Program-made: the position numbers and the translations under genes | Assembly: GCA_018713485.1 (NCBI GenBank) | Contig: DVOQ01000006.1 | Span: forward strand, 1 to 47,166 | Source of the DNA: Candidatus Avisuccinivibrio pullicola | GTDB taxonomy: Bacteria; Pseudomonadota; Gammaproteobacteria; Enterobacterales; Succinivibrionaceae | Direction: 5' to 3' | Length of the DNA: 47,166 bases | The notes under the pieces: generated by a model | What the model saw: only the letters and a program-made list of their open reading frames with translations | Databases searched by the model: none | Told to the model about the DNA's origin: nothing | Shown: positions 44,801-47,166 of the stretch, piece by piece | Layout: each line of letters opens with the position of its first letter | How positions within the stretch are numbered: position 1 is the first letter of the stretch

Positions 44801-46669
44801 ATGACATCGCGCAAAAGAAAATTTGCCTTTAATCCCCAGACCGAGCTTATGGATGAGCGGGGGAACCCGTGGTTTTCAGAGCATCCTGAAGCTTCAGCTA
44901 AAGAGAGGGCAGAAGACGCCGCGCAGGTATACGCCCGGGAAGCGGTTTCAGGCTCCGCGGTTCTCCTCCGGGGCCCTGAACCTGAGGAAAAGCGCGGGGA
45001 CGGGGCAGCTAAGGCAGAGGCGCTGAGCTCTCTGCCTCTCTTTGCGGAGCTTTCAGGCCGGCAGCCTTCTTCTCAGACTGAGGCGGATCCTGAGTCTCAG
45101 TCACACGCTTTCCGTGCCGGTACGGAAGGGGCCGCGGCGGCAGAAGCGGCCCCCTGCCTTGCTAAAGAGAGAGCATCCGAGACGCATCAGGAGAGCGAAG
45201 AGGTTCTGTCAGAAGATCTTTTTGCTCTTTTTGATGCCTCCCTGCAGGGAGAATTAAGGGAAGAACAGCCGGCCTCCTCAAGCGGCGCAGGTAAGGATGA
45301 GACGGAGGACGCAGCTTTTGCTGCAGAGACATCCTTTCCGCTGACCTCAGAGCGGGAGGCTCAGGCAGAAGAGGCAGGACAGGATGAGGAGAGTTCAGGG
45401 GAGCGGCCGGTTACATTTACGCAGGGAAGCGGTTCAGCGGGCGGCGAAACTGCGGAAAGTGAGACCGGGAAGCCGGAAGGCTCTGACGTATCTTCCCGGG
45501 CTTCGGTATCTGCAAAGTCCCGTAAGGGCCGCAGGCGCCGCGCCTCTGAAGAGCCCCGGGTGAAAAAGGAAGGCAGTGAGAGCGCCCTGGCGGAACCTGC
45601 CTCACCGCCCTTAAAGCAGGAGGCGGAGAGCAGCGCGGTAAAGCCCGGTTCTCCCGTGCTTACGCCTGAGGAGGCTGGGAATTTAGAGGATGTGCCCTTT
45701 CCCAACGTGGAGCAGGCCCCCTACAGGATGATCGATCTCTTTGCCGGGATCGGGGGCACGCGTCTTGCCTTCAGTCAGACGGGGCGCGTGAACGTGGTCT
45801 TTTCCTCGGAAATCAATAAGCAGGCGGCTAAGACCTATGCCCTGAATTTCGGGGAGATCCCTGAAGGTGATCTGACGGCGATCGCCTCAGAGGACATACC
45901 CGCTCACGATATTCTGGTGGGAGGCTTTCCCTGTCAGGCTTTCAGCCGTGCCGGAAAGAAGCGCGGCTTTGAGGATACGCGCGGCACGCTCTTTTTCGAG
46001 CTTGCCAGGGTGCTTAAGGATAAACGGCCTAAGGCCTTTCTCCTTGAGAATGTCAAAAATCTCATTACCCATGACAAGGGGCATACCTTTGAGGTGATCC
46101 GCAAGACCCTTGAGGATCTGGGCTATGCCTTTTATTACAGGGTGCTCAAGGCGAGCGATTTCGGGGTGCCGCAGCACCGCGAGCGGGTGTATATGGTGGG
46201 CTTTGACAAAGCGCAGGTGCCCTGCTTTGCGGACTTCAGATATCCCTCACCCACGGGAGAGGCGACGCGTCTTGGGGACATCCTTGATAAGGAGGTGGAT
46301 GAGCGCTATACCCTGTCTGACCGGCTGTGGGAGGGGCATCAGCGGCGCAAGGCGCAGAATCAGAAGGCCGGCAAGGGTTTTGGCTACGGACTCTTTGACA
46401 GGGACTCGCCTTCGGCCAATACGCTTTCGGCCCGTTACTATAAGGATGGCTCGGAAATTCTCATTGCGCAGGAAGGAAAAAACCCGCGTAAGTTGACCCC
46501 GCGCGAGGCCGCCCGTCTGCAGGGTTTCCCCGAGACTTTCCGTATCGTGGTCTCCGACGCGCGCGCCTATGAGCAGTTTGGCAATTCCGTGGCCGTGCCC
46601 GTGGTGCACGCCGTGGCGCTTGAGATCCTGAAGGTGCTGGACGCCGCCTCCCTGGGCCGTAAGCTTTAG
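44801..46669 (+). CDS. DNA (cytosine-5) methyltransferase with long N-terminal extension
   Basis: Transfers a methyl group from AdoMet to C5 of cytosine in a specific DNA site. Residues about 307-622 hold the C5 motifs: MIDLFAGIGGTRLAF (I), GGFPCQAFSRAG with catalytic Cys 378 (IV), FLLENVKNL (VI), QHRERVYMVGF (VIII), KLTPREAARLQGFPETF (IX), QFGNSVAVPVVHAVA (X). The recognition domain between VIII and IX is short (about 90 residues) and contains YTLSDRLWEGHQRRK. The first 300 residues are acidic, Glu/Ser/Ala-rich and low complexity with one basic patch (KSRKGRRRRASEEP), very unusual since C5 methylases normally begin at motif I. No nuclease gene is visible next to it; recognition site unknown. 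Confidence 0.92.
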   Translation: MTSRKRKFAFNPQTELMDERGNPWFSEHPEASAKERAEDAAQVYAREAVSGSAVLLRGPEPEEKRGDGAAKAEALSSLPLFAELSGRQPSSQTEADPESQSHAFRAGTEGAAAAEAAPCLAKERASETHQESEEVLSEDLFALFDASLQGELREEQPASSSGAGKDETEDAAFAAETSFPLTSEREAQAEEAGQDEESSGERPVTFTQGSGSAGGETAESETGKPEGSDVSSRASVSAKSRKGRRRRASEEPRVKKEGSESALAEPASPPLKQEAESSAVKPGSPVLTPEEAGNLEDVPFPNVEQAPYRMIDLFAGIGGTRLAFSQTGRVNVVFSSEINKQAAKTYALNFGEIPEGDLTAIASEDIPAHDILVGGFPCQAFSRAGKKRGFEDTRGTLFFELARVLKDKRPKAFLLENVKNLITHDKGHTFEVIRKTLEDLGYAFYYRVLKASDFGVPQHRERVYMVGFDKAQVPCFADFRYPSPTGEATRLGDILDKEVDERYTLSDRLWEGHQRRKAQNQKAGKGFGYGLFDRDSPSANTLSARYYKDGSEILIAQEGKNPRKLTPREAARLQGFPETFRIVVSDARAYEQFGNSVAVPVVHAVALEILKVLDAASLGRKL

Positions 46670-47166
46670 GGAGCGCGGCCGGAGCGCCGCTGCGGCAGAC
46701 GCGGGTGACGCCTGAGCTGTGCGTTTTTCTATCTCCTTGCTTTTTCCGTAAGGCATGCTACAGTGTTCTTATTGACGCTGCTGGAAACCGGTCAGATGGA
46801 GAGATAAACATGCGCTGCGGTCGGCTGGCTCACGGGACGGGAAAATTTTTTAAAGAAGAGTCCCTGACAAAAGATCTGATTTTATGTAATGGGGGGTAGC
46901 AGCCGGATCGCCATCGGCGCCTGGTGCTCTTTAACCGCCTAAGGAGAAAAAGGGCCGCGAAAACCGCGTAGCTTTAGCTGCGCGGATGAAGCGGCCCCGC
47001 CTTAATGATAAAGTTTCTCAGGTGGCAGAACACTGTGGCGGCAACGTGGTAGTGCAGGACATTCTCTACTTCTCAGGAGCGCGCATGCCCGCAATGCTAA
47101 TGACCCTTAAGGTCAGGCTGAAAGTCCGTAAGACGGCAGGTGAAAAACTCCGCCGTGCCATGGGCT
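46670..47166. other. Window end: hairpin and unassigned sequence
   Basis: No supported gene. A small frame from an ATG at 46810 encodes 29 residues (LAHGTGKFFKEES-type) faintly like a cold-shock protein start, not convincing. A frame open from ATG 46986 to the window end (60 codons, starting MKRPRLNDKVSQVAEHCGG) is unrecognised and overlaps the hairpin at 46952-46997, so it may be spurious. Confidence 0.4.
46952..46997 (-). terminator. Long terminator-like hairpin
   Basis: Outer stem GGGCCGC/GCGGCCC with an inner CCGCG/CGCGG stem; on the minus strand it is followed by five T residues. It would end a minus-strand gene entering from beyond the window, though no minus-strand coding frame was recognised in the last 170 bases. 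Confidence 0.55.

Noticed and set aside
46705-46899. Small frame with a faint cold-shock-like segment (HGTGKFFKEES)
   Set aside because: Only about 10 residues resemble the start of cold-shock proteins; the RNA-binding motifs that should follow are absent.

Overview
The window looks like the chromosome of a fairly GC-rich gammaproteobacterium, probably a gut or rumen anaerobe in or near the Succinivibrionaceae. This is inferred from an E. coli-like guaB-guaA pair and infB-rbfA, CRP-type operators (TGTGA-N6-TCACA), and a wealth of TRAP and tripartite-tricarboxylate (TTT) transporters for organic acids. No rRNA, tRNA or CRISPR array was seen.

Layout. 1-2826: the 3' part of infB, then rbfA and a terminator. 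2827-4472: an untranslated stretch with hairpins and an 18-bp tandem repeat, then a lone WYL-domain regulator. 4589-7237: a Bcr/CflA efflux gene broken by an in-frame amber codon, translationally coupled to a DsbA/ScsC-like oxidoreductase and a small membrane protein, meeting a BOF-family protein tail to tail. 7272-9795: an RpiR-type regulator and 6-phosphogluconate dehydrogenase. 9796-11300: decayed sequence and a VapBC-like toxin-antitoxin pair.

11383-30466 is a 19-kb catabolic island, nearly all on the minus strand. One long operon (21033 to 11383) encodes a fused four-carbon acid-sugar kinase/PdxA2-type dehydrogenase, a DapA-family lyase, a 2-hydroxyacid dehydrogenase, an iron alcohol dehydrogenase, TctB, TctA and two TctC binding proteins. 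A divergent DeoR-type regulator (21316-22071) sits at its head. Next to it lie two paralogous operons with the same order (TRAP binding protein, small permease, large permease, deacetylase-type amidohydrolase). All three operons have the same promoter plan: a TATAAT box with a CRP-like palindrome whose centre lies exactly 48.5 bp upstream of the box, i.e. near -61. The island thus looks like a CRP-activated, TctABC/TRAP-fed system for acid sugars and acylated hydroxy or amino acids; the actual substrates cannot be read from the sequence.

30805-32929 is AT-richer and holds a two-gene ATPase plus TOPRIM cassette that resembles PARIS/AbiL/OLD-type anti-phage systems; it is the best candidate for an undescribed defence system here. 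33445-41091 returns to ordinary genes: an amino-acid binding protein, an O-acetylhomoserine sulfhydrylase, guaB, guaA, an AraC regulator and a DUF805 protein. 41112-42660 is an IS200/IS605-type element with a frameshifted tnpB and both end hairpins. 43109-47166: an ammonium channel, a LysR relic, a cytosine-5 DNA methyltransferase with a very long acidic N-terminal extension, and an end region with a minus-strand terminator-like hairpin.
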